Assembly: GCA_016874895.1 (NCBI GenBank)
Contig: VGSX01000253.1
Coordinates: 1-5,294 of the forward strand
DNA length: 5,294 nucleotides
Direction of reading: 5' to 3'
Source: Deltaproteobacteria bacterium
Lineage (GTDB): Bacteria > Desulfobacterota > Desulfobaccia > Desulfobaccales > Desulfobaccaceae
Of the stretch, positions 4,562 to 5,294 are shown piece after piece (the first letter of the stretch is position 1; the number at the start of each line of letters is the position of its first letter). The position numbers and the translations under genes are program-made. The notes beneath the pieces are model-generated. The model saw nothing but the letters and a program-made list of their open reading frames with translations, was not told the origin of the DNA and did not search any database.

Positions 4562-5294
4562 TTATAACATCCCCTCCTGCCGCAGTTTGGAGACGATGGC
4601 CGTGGTGGACTGGCTGCGGTCCATGGTGTAAAAATGCAGCCCCACGACCCCGGCCTGGAGGAGTTCCCGGCATTGCTCCACGGCAAAATCGATGCCGAAA
4701 TCCAGGAGGGCCCGCTGATCCCCTTCGGGGAGGGCGGCCAGCCCCTGGGAGAGTTTCTCGGTGATGACCGCGCCGCACAGTTTGGCCAGATTATGCATCA
4801 TTTTAATATTGAAGACGGGCATGATGCCGGGAAGGATGGGGACCATGATCCCCTTGGACTGGCAACGCTCCACAAAATCAAAGAAGAAGCGGTTGTCATA
4901 GAAATAGTTGGTAATAATATACTCTGCTCCCAGATCGACCTTGGCTTTGAGATAATCCCAATCCTTCTCTTTGCTTTCGGCCTCGATGTGACCCTCGGGA
5001 TAGCCGGCCACCCCCAGGCAGAAAGGGAAAAGGGGTTTAATAAAGGCCAAAAGGTCCGAGGCATGGGCGAAGCTCTGGGGATGCGGCACAAAATCCGGCT
5101 GCCCATGGGGCGGATCGCCACGCACCACCAGCAAGTTATCCACCCCCAGATTATGGTAATCCTCCAGGATGGATTCAATGTAGTCCGGGGGCAGGCCGTA
5201 GCCGGCGAAATAGGCCACAACCTCCATCTCTTTGTCATTTTTCAGTTTGTCCACCAACTGGCGGGAGCCTTCCCGGGTGGAGCCCCCGGCCCCG
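4562..5294 (-). CDS. metF: MetF, 5,10-methylenetetrahydrofolate reductase (partial, 5' end outside window)
   Basis: The last 243 codons and TAA stop of a MetF-family TIM-barrel flavoprotein are present; about 60 amino-terminal residues, including the catalytic Glu equivalent to E. coli Glu28, lie outside. The fragment opens with GAGGSTREGSRQLVDKL, the usual early-barrel motif, and contains VVRGDPP, AGYPEGHIEA, LPGIMPV and LHFYTMDR. Aligned by eye without gaps to E. coli MetF from memory, flavin-site residues Asp120, Tyr152, His156, Asp165 and Lys172 are kept (fragment residues 60, 98, 102, 111, 118). His88, Gln183 and Phe223 are Tyr28, Asn129 and Leu169 here. The enzyme interconverts methylene- and methyl-tetrahydrofolate in the cytoplasm, for methionine synthesis or, in organisms with a Wood-Ljungdahl pathway, for the methyl branch. 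It points the same way as tolQ, but a promoter lies between them and no functional link is evident. Confidence 0.93.
   Translation of the reverse strand, partial: GAGGSTREGSRQLVDKLKNDKEMEVVAYFAGYGLPPDYIESILEDYHNLGVDNLLVVRGDPPHGQPDFVPHPQSFAHASDLLAFIKPLFPFCLGVAGYPEGHIEAESKEKDWDYLKAKVDLGAEYIITNYFYDNRFFFDFVERCQSKGIMVPILPGIMPVFNIKMMHNLAKLCGAVITEKLSQGLAALPEGDQRALLDFGIDFAVEQCRELLQAGVVGLHFYTMDRSQSTTAIVSKLRQEGML

Noticed and set aside
4434..4631. Short open frame running through the heptamer array into metF
   Set aside because: It depends on tandem-repeat DNA and overlaps the metF end antisense; no ribosome binding site and no protein-like composition.

Overview
The window is a block of housekeeping cell-envelope genes, all transcribed on the minus strand. 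In transcription order it holds the 3' part of metF (5,10-methylenetetrahydrofolate reductase), a 291-base spacer, then tolQ, tolR, tolA, tolB and the 5' part of pal. It is GC-rich. The gene order is the classic Tol-Pal order. A TonB-like, proline-rich TolA and metF in place of ybgC upstream of tolQ suggest a Desulfobacterota (former Deltaproteobacteria) type of Gram-negative. That placement is inference from protein style only.

Layout, reading along the minus strand. metF (5294 to 4562) enters at the window edge and lacks roughly its first 60 codons. The metF-tolQ spacer (4561 to 4271) holds three small hairpins, a heptanucleotide tandem repeat (GTTCAAA units), a short palindrome and a good sigma-70-type promoter (TTGACA, 17 bases, TACACT) placed only about 11 bases before the tolQ ATG. 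tolQ, tolR, tolA and tolB are packed tightly: 3 bases between tolQ and tolR, a 4-base ATGA overlap between tolR and tolA, and a 1-base TAATG overlap between tolA and tolB. A 97-base stretch containing a second, unrelated heptanucleotide array (ACCACTA/G units) separates tolB from pal, which runs off the window start.

How the genes work together, from established knowledge of the system: TolQ and TolR form the proton-driven inner-membrane motor. TolA is anchored beside them and spans the periplasm. TolB is the periplasmic beta-propeller that shuttles on and off Pal, and Pal is the outer-membrane lipoprotein that binds peptidoglycan. Together they pull the outer membrane in during division. MetF belongs to one-carbon metabolism and appears to be only a chromosomal neighbour, separated by the promoter-bearing spacer.

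I do not see an undescribed multi-gene system here. The most interesting signals are small: two different heptamer arrays in the only two spacers, a near-identical 21-base copy of the tolQ/tolR junction in front of pal, an apparently almost leaderless tolQ transcript, and a MetF with three changes at positions known to matter in the E. coli enzyme.
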